Source: Ashinkailepas kermadecensis
Taxonomy: Eukaryota; Arthropoda; Thecostraca; Neolepadidae
Assembly (NCBI GenBank): GCA_034440615.1
Contig: JAOTOM010004824.1
Location: 186,001-250,000, forward strand
Reading direction: 5' to 3'
Length of the DNA: 64,000 nucleotides
Position 1 is the first letter of the stretch. Each line of letters opens with the position of its first letter. The notes beneath the pieces are model-generated. The model did no database searches. It was not told the origin of the DNA and saw only the letters and a list, made by a program, of their open reading frames with translations. The translations under genes were made by a program, and so were the position numbers. This document shows, piece by piece, positions 22,440-35,060 of this stretch.

Positions 22440-25169
22440 CATCAGCTGGTAACAGGGGCGTCGTCATCGGGGGGTGGGGGGAGGGGGAGGGCAGAGGGGG
22501 CAGTCACCCCTCCTGCCGTGAGACGCCCCCTCCCCATGAAATTTTAGGAGGCCCCTATCCGGAAATGCACAGGAAAAAAGGTGAGCAAGGAGGCTGACGA
22601 GACAGAAGATCATGCTGTCAAGGAGGCCCCAAGACTGGCAACGAGGCTCCCGCGAAATCTAATCAGGTCCTAATAAGAGACGTAGGACAGAGATTGGGAG
22701 GAGGTCCCAGGACGAAAAGGATGCCACCGAGACGGGCAGGAAGCCACCCAGGTTAGACAAGAAGGCTTCCGATGGGTGGCAAGATATTTTTAATTTGGAA
22801 AACGATGCCCCCACGATGGAAGAGGAGGTCCCTACAATAGAAAATAAGGAATGATAGGATATATTTATCCGGACGCAAGAGGGAGCCCCAAGATGGGTAA
22901 GAAGGTCTCCACAGGAATGAGAGAAGGCCACTGAGACCAGCCAGATGAGGCCCATATGTTGGAAGAGGAGGACCCTAGGAGAGAAGATTTGTGACTATGA
23001 CACAAAAGCACCCTGCTAAGAGGATAATGAGGCTCAAAACACAGGTGACGAGGCCTCCAAGACGTGAGAGGAGACCCCTAATTTGAAAAAGGATTCACCT
23101 AGGAGAGGATAGAAGTCCCCAGAAATCAAGAAAGTGCCCACAATTGGCACGGAGGCCCCCGAGATTGCAAAGGAGGCCCCAGGATTGCAAGGGAGGCCCG
23201 TGATTGCAAAGGAGGCCCGATGATTACAAAGGAGGCCCCCAGGATTGCAAAGGAGGCCCCCAGGATTGCAATGGAGGCCCCCTGGATTACAAAGGAGGCC
23301 CCCAGGATTGCAAAGGCAGCTCCCAGGATTGCAAAGGAGGCCCCCCAGGATTGCAATGGAGGCCCCCAGGATTGCAAAGGAGGCCCCCAGGTTTGCAAAG
23401 GAGGCCCCAATACAGGGAAGGAGGCCCCAGAAAATGAGAAGAGGCCCTAAGACGGAAGAGAAAGCCAGCGGATATGAAATGAGGTTTCGGAGACGCAAAA
23501 ACAGGCCCCAAAACGGGTAGGGCTTCACCAAGATAGAAAAGGACGATCCAGAAATATGGCAGGAGACACCTAACTCGGAAGAGGACGACACAATATTGGA
23601 AATGAGCCCCATGATGAATTAGGAGGCCCCTAAAATAGGAGAGAAAGATCATTAGATAAGAGGGATGGCTCCCAGGCGAGAAAGAAGGCTCCAGGACGGG
23701 TAAGAAGGTCCCCAGAAAATAACAAGGGAACTGAGATAGGAAAGGTTGCTTGTAATTTGGAAGAGGAGGCACCTGGGAGAGAAGAGGAGGCCACCCTTAA
23801 AATGGGCAAAGATCGAATCAAAACGCAGAGCGGGAGGCCCTCAAGACGTGAGAGGAGGCACCTATTTTGAAAAAGAAGGTCTCTAGAAAAGAAAAGAAGG
23901 CCCCTACCGGACTCGAGAGGAGTCCCTCAGACGGAATAGGAGGTCTCCAGAGCCGAATGAGGCCCCGAAGACCGGAAGGAGTTCCCACAAAATGAGAGCA
24001 GGCCCTTAAGATGGAAGTGGTAGCAGGTATGGAAGAAAGTGAGGTTTCCAAAATTGATGATGCCCTCAAGACGGGTAGGCTTTGCCAGGACAAAGGAGGA
24101 GGACCACGAGGCGTGACAGGAGGCCCCTAATTTGGCAGAGAATGCCCCTGGAACATGAGAGGAAGTCCCATGCCATGACAAAGGGGCCCCGGGATGTAGG
24201 AGGAGGCCCTCCAAGACGGGAGAGGGGCCATTGAATATGGAGGAGGGTAGGACACGAGAAGACATCCAAAATCGATAAAGAGGCTCCAGGAAATGGGACG
24301 AGACCCCTAAGACGCGAGAGGAGGCCTATAATTTGCAAGAAGCCCCTAAGAAATTGTAGGAGTCGTGCCGGGGTACTTGAAAATCACGACATGGTCCCAA
24401 AAAGAGCCGGCCGGGGCCCTTGAAAATCACGCTGAGCTTGGAGGTACCAAAAAGTCACGCCCGGACCATAAAAATCACGCTAGGGGCATGACAGGTCGCA
24501 CCGTTCCTTAACAGTCTCATTGGGACACAAAAGAAGCCGGGACGACGAAAAACAATCCGGACATGGATAATCACTCTGAGGCCCCAACAATGACGCCAAA
24601 GCCTCCAAAACGTGTTGGACGCCCAAAAAGTGTCGAGGTCGCTAAAACTCGCGCTAGGGATCCAAGCAAATGACGTCGGGACACAAATGATTACATTGGA
24701 CTAAAAAAAAGTCGCGTCGCAGCCCTTGAAAATCACACTGGGGGCCCAAAAGGTCACGCCAGGCCTCAAAAGTTGCAGCTGCCCTAACAAATCAATTATC
24801 AACCGCAATGTCACTCTACGGGCTCAAAAATCGGGTCAGTCCCCCAAAAACCCGTTGGGCACCGGAAAAAACGTGTCAGGGCATCGATAAAAAAAAATCG
24901 CATCGGGAGGCCGAAGAATCGTACCGGGACCCAAAAATATCACAAAGGACCTTTAAAAAGATAGAACTCGATGTCCAAAAAGTTCACACCGAGACTCGAT
25001 CGAATCGACCCCAGCACCGGCAAATTTAGAACAGGTCCGGAAAAAAATTACCCGCAGGGCTTTTACACCCCGAAAGGTTCCATCGGCTGAAAAAAAAACT
25101 CCATCGGTGGCCGCAGTGGCATATCAAAGGGGAAAATGTCCCCTCCCTCCTAAGAGGGACAAGCTCCCA
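22440..25169 (-). repeat. degenerate GGGGCCTCC / GGGGCCC-type tandem repeats (left arm)
   Basis: About 2.7 kb of diverged 20-30-bp units. The part to about 24350 has AGGAGGCCCC words, with a homogeneous core near 23150-23410 (GGAGGCCCCCAGGATTGCAA). The part beyond has GGGCCCTTGAAAATCACGC words. Mirrored in the right arm. Confidence 0.85.
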
Positions 25170-26550
25170 TAAATAAGTAAATGTGGATAAATACCTAAGT
25201 GCCAATACAAACCAATGTCTTAATGCTTTCTCGACCAGAAGAATCTTCCCGCTGGCCTCTACATTCCAGCGAGCTGGCGGGGCTGGTGCTGAACATATCT
25301 GAAGGATATCTACCATTGATCAACCCACTTCTATGTCCACCAAGTCTAACTTAATGTAGTTAGAATCATCACTACTGTTCATCAGTCATTCCCATCAGCC
25401 TGATGTCATAAGTACGCTTAAACGATCATTTCTCAGTCCTACTACGACAATTTCGCGAAGGTGACAACGAGAAGTGGTTTCTAATCGCCATCTTAGGGAT
25501 TTATTTATTTTTATAACATTTGGTGCTGGCTGTAAGGCACCTGGCACGCAAGCTAAAATAATAAATCATCAACGAACAAATTCATGGCAAGAACAAGCAT
25601 TGAACAACAGTGCATAAATGACAATGCAACAATGCAACAATGGCAATGCATAAATAATGCAAAACCTTCAAATTCCACGCCGTCACTCCCATGGTTTTCG
25701 CTGTGCTGCACCGCTTTGTAAATGACGTCGTTGAAAAGGTATTGAAGATGGGAAGCTCTAATCATGCAGGCTGTAATCACAGAAAACAAGTTTGTAGGAA
25801 GAAAATGCATTTAAAAACATAGTTCATCCGAATTTGTATGGGGCATCGGTGTTGTTTTGTATGCTTGTGAGGGGCAATTTGCCCCCCAATGTTGGCTTTG
25901 CCCCATGTTTCTGAAAATTATTGGGAGACTAGTGGCGTACCTATATTTGCGTCAAGGGGGAGGGTGGGAAACCTATTTGGACGGGGTCCACCTACCCCAT
26001 TAAAAAATCCTCGGATTTCGACGACTATTTTGTCAAAGGGGACCTTTTTAAATAAAATAATTAGTGATCAACTGAATTGTCCTATGGAGGGGCCTAATCT
26101 ATCACTCGTTTCTGATTCGTCGGATTTCAACCCAAACTCCCCAACCCTGTTAGAATGTTTTCTTTTGGTATCTCTTGATAAGTCACCTCACACTGCTGAA
26201 ATTACACCTATGCCAATCAATTTAAAATGTAGAATTTCCCAATGTCAGACATTCCAGTTCATAGCGCCCGGTCGCCACGACGCCAACGTTCGTGCACATG
26301 CACACCCACCTTGCGCATTCGGCGCATTCGCAACACTTCGTGCGATGCTACAGTTTCTGCTAGGCCTCCTACGTTTAACTGCTGCCACATGATAGACTTG
26401 CGCCATATTTGACGTGATGGAATGCTTCGTATGGACGTTCGCTGCCAAAATTCGAGTCATTAAATTCGATCATTAGTTCCCTACTTCCAACATTTTATGG
26501 TGGTTAAGAAATGCGGATACCAGCTGAGCTTTGATGCACCTCATACCATT
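25170..26550. other. spacer of the inverted duplication, no gene recognised
   Basis: Mostly single-copy-looking, moderately AT-rich sequence between the arms, without conserved coding sequence. The region at 25920-25990 (GTGGCGTACC followed by a G-rich run) resembles common invertebrate repeat ends. The AACCAATA-type SINE tail is absent. Confidence 0.5.
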
Positions 26551-28590
26551 GATTAAATATGCTCCCAGATTGGCCACCGAACCGAGGCCCTGCCTCAGTG
26601 TTCTTTTTTGGACCCGTTTCGTCTTTCTTCGTCTACGGATGTGTCTTAGGGCTTCAATCCATGTTTGTTAGGAGCCCAACACATTTTAGAAACCCCTGCT
26701 CGTTTAAGGGTTTTGTTGATTTTTTTTGTGCACCGATAACTTTTTTTAGGTGTCGGGGCGCTTTCAAAGATCCCGATGTGTTTATTTAGTGTTCGGTCTT
26801 TTTGTTCGTCTTGGGACCATGCTGCTTTTTGCGGCCCCAGCCTCTTTTTCAGGCCCTTGTGCGGTCGCATGGCCCCTGTATGCCTTGAGAGCTTCTGGTG
26901 TATTTTTAAAGCTCCCGGTATGTTTATTTAGGGCTGCAACGCATGTTTTAAGGCCCTGTCGCTTTTTGCGAGACTGCGCGCTTTGGAGGGCCAGTTGCAC
27001 TTTCGGCCCCCGTTGTGCTCTTAGGGTCCCGCTGTGTTTATTTGGGGCTTCTGGCGCATATTTGTGGGCCCCAGTACAATTTTGGGGCTTCGGTGCGACT
27101 TGTCTGGATCCCAGCGCGACTTATCGCGCCCAGGCGCATGGTCCCGGGGACCCGACACCAGCGTTCTGGGCTCAACGCGCTTTTTTGTGGATCTCTTCTG
27201 AATTTTCTTTAAAGTCCGAATCCCCGCCTGACTTTTCGAGCCCCTGGCGCCATTTTTTGTACCTCACCTCGATTTTTTTTTCGAGCTCCGGTATGTTTTT
27301 CTGGGCCGTACGCGATTTGTGAGGGCATCTGATCATATGTTCAGCGCTCCAGAGCCATTTTTCTGGCCCGGACAAGTATTTTTTTTAATCCGTCCTTATT
27401 TTGGAAGGCTCCGGCTTGATTATTTTGGGGGATGCCGATGCGATTTTTGGGGTCATACTGTGCTTGTGTGGGGCCCTAGAGGCCAATTTTTGGGAGCCCC
27501 GACGTGAATGTCTGATGCCTAGACCAAATTTTTCGGACTACCGATGGGAATTGTGGGTCCCGAACGCGATATTTGGTGAACCGGTTCGAGTTTGCGGGGC
27601 ACGTTGTACTTAGCTGTAACCCCAACGCAATCTTGGCGGTTCCTGTTGCAGATTTTCGGGCATCGGGGCGAGTTTTCTAGGCCCGCCGTATTTATCGGGT
27701 CAGCCCACTACGCGAATTCTGGTGGACCGACGCGAATTTTTGTGGCCCCAGCGCGACTTTTTGGGGCCCCGGCACGATTTTGGGAGCTTATCCCTCATAG
27801 GAGGGAGGGGACATTTTCCCCTTTGATATGCCACTGCGGCCACCGATGGAGTTTTTTTTTTCAGCCGATGGAACCTTTCGGGGTGTAAAAGCCCTGCGGG
27901 TAATTTTTTTCCGGACCTGTTCTTAATTTGCCGGTGCTGGGGTCGATTCGATCGAGTCTCGGTGTGAACTTTTTGGACATCGAGTTCTATCTTTTTAAAG
28001 GTCCTTTGTGATATTTTTGGGTCCCGGTACGATTCTTCGGCCTCCCGATGCGATTTTTTTTTATCGATGCCCTGACACGTTTTTTCCGGTGCCCAACGGG
28101 TTTTTGGGGGACTGATCCGATTTTTGAGCCCGTAGAGTGACATTGCGGTTGATAATTGATTTGTTAGGGCAGCTGCAACTTTTGAGGCCTGGCGTGACCT
28201 TTTGGGCCCCCAGTGTGATTTTCAAGGGCTGCGACGCGACTTTTTTTTAGTCCAATGTAATCATTTGTGTCCCGACGTCATTTGCTTGGATCCCAAGCGC
28301 GAGTTTTAGCGACCTCGACACTTTTTGGGCGTCCAACACGTTTTGGAGGCTTTGGCGTCATTGTTGGGGCCTCAGAGTGATTATCCATGTCCGGATTGTT
28401 TTTCGTCGTCCCGGCTTCTTTTGTGTCCCAATGAGACTGTTAAGGAACGGTGCGACCTGTCATGCCCCTAGCGTGATTTTTATGGTCCGGGCGTGACTTT
28501 TTGGTACCTCCAAGCTCAGCGTGATTTTCAAGGGCCCCGGCCGGCTCTTTTTGGGACCATGTCGTGATTTTCAAGTACCCCGGCACGACT
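26550..28590 (+). repeat. degenerate 25-bp repeats of GGGGCCCCGGCGCGA type
   Basis: About 2 kb in which GGGGCCC/GGGTCCC blocks alternate with GCGCGA/GTGCGA and T-runs every 20-30 bp. The part from 27781 on is duplicated in the left arm. Low stop-codon density gives open frames of up to about 190 codons that show no protein family. Confidence 0.8.
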
Positions 28591-28599
28591 CCTACAATT

Positions 28600-30470
28600 T
28601 CTTAGGGGCTTCTTGCAAATTATAGGCCTCCTCTCGCGTCTTAGGGGTCTCGTCCCATTTCCTGGAGCCTCTTTATCGATTTTGGATGTCTTCTCGTGTC
28701 CTACCCTCCTCCATATTCAATGGCCCCTCTCCCGTCTTGGAGGGCCTCCTCCTACATCCTGGGGCCCCTTTGTCATGGCATGGGACTTCCTCTCATGTTC
28801 CAGGGGCATTCTCTGCCAAATTAGGGGCCTCCTGTCACGCCTCGTGGTCCTCCTCCTTTGTCCTGGCAAAGCCTACCCGTCTTGAGGGCATCATCAATTT
28901 TGGAAACCTCACTTTCTTCCATACCTGCTACCACTTCCATCTTAAGGGCCTGCTCTCATTTTGTGGGAACTCCTTCCGGTCTTCGGGGCCTCATTCGGCT
29001 CTGGAGACCTCCTATTCCGTCTGAGGGACTCCTCTCGAGTCCGGTAGGGGCCTTCTTTTCTTTTCTAGAGACCTTCTTTTTCAAAATAGGTGCCTCCTCT
29101 CACGTCTTGAGGGCCTCCCGCTCTGCGTTTTGATTCGATCTTTGCCCATTTTAAGGGTGGCCTCCTCTTCTCTCCCAGGTGCCTCCTCTTCCAAATTACA
29201 AGCAACCTTTCCTATCTCAGTTCCCTTGTTATTTTCCGGGGACCTTCTTACCCGTCCTGGAGCCTTCTTTCTCGCCTGGGAGCCATCCCTCTTATCTAAT
29301 GATCTTTCTCTCCTATTTTAGGGGCCTCCTAATTCATCATGGGGCTCATTTCCAATCTTGTGTCGTCCTCTTCCGAGTTAGGTGTCTCCTGCCACATTTC
29401 TGGATCGTCATTTTCTATCTTGGTGAAGCCTTACCCGTTTTGGGGCCTGTTTTTGCGTCTCCGAAACCTCATTTCATATCCGCTGGCTTTCTCTTCCGTC
29501 TTAGGGCCTCTTCTCATTTTCTGGGGCCTCCTTCCCTGTATTGGGGCCTCCTTTGCAAACCTGGGGGCCTCCTTTGCAATCCTGGGGGCCTCCATTGCAA
29601 TCCTGGGGGGCCTCCTTTGCAATCCTGGGGCTGCCTTTGCAATCCTGGGGGCCTCCTTTGTAATCCAGGGGGCCTCCATTGCAATCCTGGGGGCCTCCTT
29701 TGCAATCCTGGGGGCCTCCTTTGTAATCATCGGGCCTCCTTTGCAATCACGGGCCTCCCTTGCAATCCTGGGGCCTCCTTTGCAATCTCGGGGGCCTCCG
29801 TGCCAATTGTGGGCACTTTCTTGATTTCTGGGGACTTCTATCCTCTCCTAGGTGAATCCTTTTTCAAATTAGGGGTCTCCTCTCACGTCTTGGAGGCCTC
29901 GTCACCTGTGTTTTGAGCCTCATTATCCTTTTAGCAGGGTGCTTTTGTGTCATAGTCACAAATCTTCTCTCCTAGGGTCCTCCTCTTCCAACATATGGGC
30001 CTCATCTGGCTGGTCTCAGTGGCCTTCTCTCATTCCTGCGGAGACCTTCTTACCCATCTTGGGGCTCCCTCTTGCGTCCGGATAAATATATCCTATCATT
30101 CCTTATTTTATATTGTAGGGACCTCCTCTTCCATCGTGGGGGCATCGTTTTCCAAATTAAAAATATCTTGCCACCCATCGGAAGCCTTCTTGTCTAACCT
30201 GGGTGGCTTCCTGCCCGTCTCGGTGGCATCCTGTTCGTCCTGGGACCTCCTCCCAATCTCTGTCCTACGTCTCTTATTAGGACCTGATTAGATTTCGCGG
30301 GAGCCTCGTTGCCAGTCTTGGGGCCTCCTTGACAGCATGATCTTCTGTCTCGTCAGCCTCCTTGCTCACCTTTTTTCCTGTGCATTTCCGGATAGGGGCC
30401 TCCTAAAATTTCATGGGGAGGGGGGCGTCTCACGGCAGGAGGGGTGACTGCCCCCTCTGCCCTCCCCTCC
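28600..30470 (+). repeat. degenerate GGGGCCTCCT repeats with homogeneous core
   Basis: Diverged units of about 25-32 bp of GGGGCCTCCTCTC plus CGTCTT type. The core at about 29520-29800 is close to identical (GGGGGCCTCCTTTGCAATCC). The two arms differ slightly in this core. Confidence 0.85.
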
Positions 30471-30546
30471 CCCCACCCCCGATGACGACGCCCCTGTTAC
30501 CAGCTGATGTTAATTTAACTAATAATACGGAGAGATAGCTGAATAT

Positions 30547-30654
<108 letters not shown>

Positions 30655-30663
30655 AGATATATG

Positions 30664-30862
30664 TGTAGACGGGTGACGCCATGGTCCCGCGCGTCGTCTT
30701 GGCGACGCGTGCCTTCCCATTGGCTTGTTGGTTTCGCGCCGAAACACCCCGGCCGCGGGGAGAGTGAGAATAAAGCTGGCCGCGGGCGGACGTGCGGTCC
30801 GCCCGCGCGGTGTGAACTTGAAATCGATCATACGTGTTTGCAATTCGGACCCAGCGACTACA
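30664..30862 (+). repeat. 5' LTR
   Basis: 199 bp, TGTAGACGGG...GCGACTACA, with an AATAAA signal at 30769-30774 and a CCCATTGG (CCAAT-type) motif. An 8-bp-stem hairpin GGGCGGAC/GTCCGCCC precedes the U5-like end. Confidence 0.92.
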
Positions 30863-30864
30863 AT

Positions 30865-30882
30865 TGGCGCCGGCGGTGGGAT
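30865..30882 (+). other. primer-binding site of LTR element
   Basis: TGGCGCCGGCGGTGGGAT begins two bases after the LTR. Complementarity to a tRNA 3' end (CCA) is expected. The discriminator G would fit tRNA-Ser, but the tRNA was not identified. Confidence 0.7.
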
Positions 30883-31094
30883 TGACAGCGGTGGGATCGT
30901 CTGACTCCACGACGGGAACCAGATGACTCGATTGAGTGTTGTGGCGGACTGAGGAGCGGAGGATTTGAGTCGTCGGAATCCTGTCGTAACGGTGTGTAGT
31001 GACACTTATGACTTGACTCGGTGTGACGCGCGAGTACAGCCACTTACACAAGAGGATGGCATGCAAGAGATGAGTTGGGGAGTCGCAAACAAGA

Positions 31095-31350
31095 AGAACG
31101 GCCATGGGAAGATGGCGGCCCGGCCAGATAAAGAGTCGGGTGATGGTGCTGCTGTCGCCTAGCAACGGTAGACTGCAACAAAGCACCTTCAGTGCTCGTT
31201 GCGCGGCAGCTGACGGGAGTCGCGAAGAATGTGCACGGCCATGGCAAGATGGCGACCCGGCCAGGTAGAGTCGGGTGAGGGTGCTGCTGTCGCCTAGCAA
31301 CGGCAGGCTGCAGCAAGGCGCCTCCAGTGCTCGTCTACGCGCCAGCTGAC
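31095..31350 (+). repeat. leader tandem duplication, about 130 bp x 2
   Basis: Two copies of a segment from GGCCATGG(G/C)AAGATGGC to the CTGCTGTCGCCTAGCAACGG region lie between the primer-binding site and the Gag remnant. The duplication is also present in the left arm, so it predates the inverted duplication. Confidence 0.85.
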
Positions 31351-31508
31351 AGACAGGACTCGTCGCTACCAACAGGCGATTTTCAGCGTCGGAATCGTGA
31401 GTGCCTTGTCAAGGCGAGGAATATATGTCGTTCAATGAGGCGTGTGGCATGATGCAGTCGAGCCAGATGCGTTTGGATATTGGAAGTGTCGAGTGATGAG
31501 TATAAGCC

Positions 31509-31883
31509 GTGTTCACAGGTCTGTCTAGTGGAAGCCCAGTAGGTACTAGCAGAATGGAGCCCAGGTTTGCGATGGTTAGTATGCAAAGTTTCGACGGAGA
31601 TGGCTCGGTGCAGATATTTTTAGACGACTATGAGAGGAGGGTAGCCGAACTAGAGCTCCGTGTTCAGACTAGAATCAGGTCTAGTGGACCTGTGCGTAGG
31701 CCGCGAAAGTGTTACGCCTGTGGCCAGCCTGGTCACATGAGGTATAACTGTGACAAGCGAGATGTTAGGTGCCCGAAGTGCGGCTGCCAGGAGCACGTGC
31801 CAGAAGTGTGTGGGAGGTATTCGGGAAACTCGCGGGTCCACCCGAGGGGCTATGGGGGACCCGGACCCAGTCAAAGGCCGTGA
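31509..31883 (+). CDS. Gag remnant with two CCHC zinc knuckles
   Basis: 124 codons. Zinc knuckle 1 uses C68, C71, H76 and C81. Knuckle 2 uses C88, C91, H96 and C101. Met16 is a plausible start. FLDDYERRVAEL near residues 37-48 resembles the opening of a retrotransposon capsid, after which most capsid helices are missing. It probably represents a deletion product that retains a nucleic-acid-binding domain. Whether it is translated is unknown. Confidence 0.82.
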   Translation: MFTGLSSGSPVGTSRMEPRFAMVSMQSFDGDGSVQIFLDDYERRVAELELRVQTRIRSSGPVRRPRKCYACGQPGHMRYNCDKRDVRCPKCGCQEHVPEVCGRYSGNSRVHPRGYGGPGPSQRP

Positions 31884-31941
31884 GGAGTAAGCTGGGAGGA
31901 TGTGATCCCGGAAGGGACAAAGGGACCTGGAGAGAAACCGA

Positions 31942-32406
31942 GTGAGTGAGGTCAATTACTGGATACGTCTGCACGGGAGCAGACAGGCGTTTCTAGTGCA
32001 TCATAACAGGCTGCAACCAACGACCGCTCAGGTAACCAGGGATGCAGTGCCTGCATGTACAGCTGGCGTAACAGACACACCAGTAGGACGTGGCTTGAGC
32101 GTGGATGATGAGAGGCAGGGCTTCGGTGAGCCGCTCGCCCCGGCGTCCGGGGTTGGGTCATCCGCACCACCCGTTCGATGTGGCATATTCCGTCTTGGCG
32201 TGCTGGAATCTGGAGGCGCAGGGGGTTCACGTCCTTCCTCCGAAAGCACCGCTCTCGGAACTCGCGTCGTTGGGGAAAGTGGGGATCTCGGCGCGGATGC
32301 GTTAGCGGCTGGTGGTGCCGACAGTAACAGGGTCCCACCCAAGCAACTTCCGTTCAGAGGGAAGAAGGGGATGGGTGCCCCGCTGTCAGGAAAGAATCGG
32401 CGTTAA
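31942..32406 (+). pseudogene. integrase C-terminal tail fragment
   Basis: VNYWIRLHGSRQ followed by VHHNRLQP matches the C-terminal end of Ty3/gypsy integrases. The Ser/Gly/Pro-rich remainder is not family-specific. It is joined to the Gag remnant with no pol core between. Confidence 0.75.
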
Positions 32407-33132
32407 CGGGCACTACGGTTAGCTTCGGAATAGAAAGCTCTGATGTTGTCCCATCCGTGGAGGGAGTGGGGTCAGAGATAGATGACCACGGGCCTGGACT
32501 TCCCCCGAGTGTACCGCCAACTGTGTTGCGACGATCGAGTCGGGTTAAGCGAGCGAGCTCCTGGTTGGGTGTTGTTAGAATAGTCGTTAGTTACAGTGTA
32601 AATGTGTGTATGATGTGAGGTTGCGCGATGTTACATTAAGACGCTAGTTTACGAATTGTTGTTAGAACAGCCGCTGGTTGCAGTTTAAAACGTGTGTGAT
32701 ATGAGCACCTGGTTGCGCGATGTAGAATAAGATGCTAGTGTACCAATTGTTATAACGCGTCGTGCGGAAAATGAGGATCCCGCCGGGGATGCCTTAGTGG
32801 ATGGGCGGTTTGTTTCGGGTCTACACCACATTGTGAAACTGTGTAATGTCTGTGCGGATTGTGGAACGCTTCAGTCGTTGGGGCGCCTATGGCGAGTGCT
32901 AGATGCCTTGTGCTGAAATCTAGTGCGTACCCTATTAAGACTTACGACGGTCTTGCGCAGTCGTGACATCAGTCTTTGTGTTGCGGATAAACCCGTTGCC
33001 ATGCTGCTGACGACCACTTGTGGCGATAGTTCGAACAGCGTGGCGATACATCGTGTGCCATTTCGCTCCGGTGTCATGTCTTGGTCGTGAGCGTTGAGTG
33101 CGTGTGCACTCCTTTTTTCAAGGTTTATGGGG

Positions 33133-33323
33133 TGTATACGGGTGACGTCATGGTCCCGCGCGTCGCCTTGGCGACGCATGCCTTCCCGTGGGCTTGTTGG
33201 TTTCGCGCCGAAACGCCCCAGCCGCGGGAAGTCATAATAAATCTGGCCGCGGGCGGACGTGCGGTCCGCCCGCGCGGTGTGAACTTGAAATCGGTCATAC
33301 GTGTTTGCAATGTGAACCCAGCG

Positions 33324-33329
<6 letters not shown>
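33133..33329 (+). repeat. 3' LTR
   Basis: 197 bp, TGTATACGGG...GCGACTACA, with AATAAA at 33236-33241. It is followed directly by a TA microsatellite. Confidence 0.92.
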
Positions 33330-33418
<89 letters not shown>

Positions 33419-33427
33419 GCATATATA

Positions 33428-33515
<88 letters not shown>
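33330..33515. repeat. (TA)n microsatellite
   Basis: About 185 bp of TA repeats with a short ATGCATATATAGG interruption, abutting the 3' LTR. Confidence 0.97.
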
Positions 33516-33521
<6 letters not shown>

Positions 33522-33529
33522 TTAACGGT

Positions 33530-35060
33530 GAGAGTCACCATATTCAAAAGTCCCGAGTAAATCGAACCCAGTGCATCGATTGGTGAATGTTTGATGAAAT
33601 TCGGTTCGGTAGTTTCGGAGAATGGGCACGGGAACAACCCAGGGCAACAGAGTAGACACCCACGCAGATCGGGCATGGATTTATTTGCGATTATGCAAAT
33701 CTTGCGCATAAAATACAAATCCGGAAATTTATCAAACGGGGTGTTCAGGGTACCGATTCGTTTGGATTGGCTTATGCGTAGAGGATAGCGGTATGTTGCT
33801 TAATTTACTTCGCTGCACCACTTGTTTGAAGGCTGACACTTCTGATACCGGCAAGGAAACCTTCAGTCCCATGTGCAGCCGGGGTGGAGCCTGGTGCTTG
33901 TTCATTCTGCAAAATGCACTAGGTACAACCACTTGCGCATAAATACCTAGGTACCGACCTTACGGCCTGTATACGGCCTTGGTAATAACTGAACTCATCC
34001 CGTGCTTTTCATATTCTGCACCTTTTATTTTGATAGGTGAACCCAGTGCCATATACAGAAGGGTGAGCCTTTATTTGTGTGGAAAATAGACGAATGTTAA
34101 TGTGGAAATCTTGTTTTATTGTTGCTTCCTAATACATCTAGTCTGCAAAATGTGGCACATGGACTCTGTATGCCTGGATTTGCTTGGCTGCATGTCTCAT
34201 AGGTACCTACCCATATACCTCAACCTTTGGGTTTGCAACTGCATTCCTCAATTCTAGCCATGCAGACTTGGATTGTCTGACAGTAGCTATCACTCTAATA
34301 TGGAAAGGAAGAGCACATGACATTTTTGGAGAAGGCCTAACATAGTATTTGTAAGTTATGTATACTACATCCATGCTCCCTTGTCCCTATGCACAGAGTG
34401 GGAAACTTACTTTCCGGGTTGGGAGTCGGAGTGCGTCCCGATTTCTTCCGGAGTACATTTTCATGGACATTATTTTTATGCATGGAATCTGTTTACCAGT
34501 AACCGACCAGAAAAACCTAAATCAGTACCTACATAATATGCATAAGTAATATCATTCTCATTTTGGGTCAAATCAAATGCCAAAACATACAAACAAAGAA
34601 GTGAACAATGGATGGCACCGCCCGGCAGTGACCCGTAATAATCGGCACTGTTTCGTTTCTTATAACTCACAGGAGAAATATGTTTTCCTTTCACTGTTGG
34701 TCTCAGTACAAGGCTAGCCATATGAAAAACAAACAAAAATACTTCACACTTCACCCTCAGCTCAGAGCGCATACCTACCTACGCAGCCAATTTCCCATGT
34801 AATACGAACGCTACTCCGCTACCGCACATGCCACAGTTGGATGTGATCAAAGCAAAGGATCAGTCAAGGTCTTGTGTTTACTGTTAACTTGTGTGGACAC
34901 TGTTAACCATGTGTTCAAAGTTGCTAATGGTTATGACGTCATATACAAAATACCTTGCATTGATTGGTTCACAGACAGATTTCAGAACAGAAAACGCTAA
35001 CGCAGCCAATTCTGATCGATGGCCTCCGGTGCTCCGGAGAACATCTCTTAAAACTGTCAA
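33530..35060. other. intergenic, no gene recognised
   Basis: No conserved coding sequence or recognisable repeat apart from short AT-rich stretches. It lies upstream of the probable FAM136A promoter. Confidence 0.5.

Larger units (their letters stand above)
20504..25169 (-). repeat. large inverted duplication, left arm
   Basis: This arm is the reverse complement of 27781-32499, with few substitutions and differences in TA-repeat and minisatellite copy number. It holds a truncated LTR element (20504-22339) and degenerate tandem repeats (22440-25169). The outer end joins the hAT fragment at GGCCTGGAC. The inner end joins spacer sequence at AAGCTCCCA. Confidence 0.95.
30664..33329 (+). mobile_element. 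non-autonomous LTR retrotransposon with pol deleted
   Basis: 5' LTR 30664-30862 (199 bp) and 3' LTR 33133-33329 (197 bp), both TGTA...CTACA. The primer-binding site TGGCGCCGGCGGTGGGAT lies at 30865-30882, two bases after the LTR. A purine-rich TTATGGGG immediately precedes the 3' LTR. The 2.27-kb interior holds a Gag zinc-knuckle remnant and, about 60 bp later, an integrase C-terminal tail. Protease, reverse transcriptase, RNase H and the integrase core are absent. The pol end LRRSSRVKR is recognisable near 32525. Both ends are flanked by TA repeats, consistent with insertion into a TA microsatellite. The 5' and 3' LTRs differ at many positions, so the copy is not very young. Confidence 0.92.

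Noticed and set aside
26750..27322. A 190-codon open frame and similar frames in 22.6-30.3 kb
   Set aside because: Low stop density of GC-rich degenerate repeats, mirrored on both arms of an inverted duplication. No recognisable domain.
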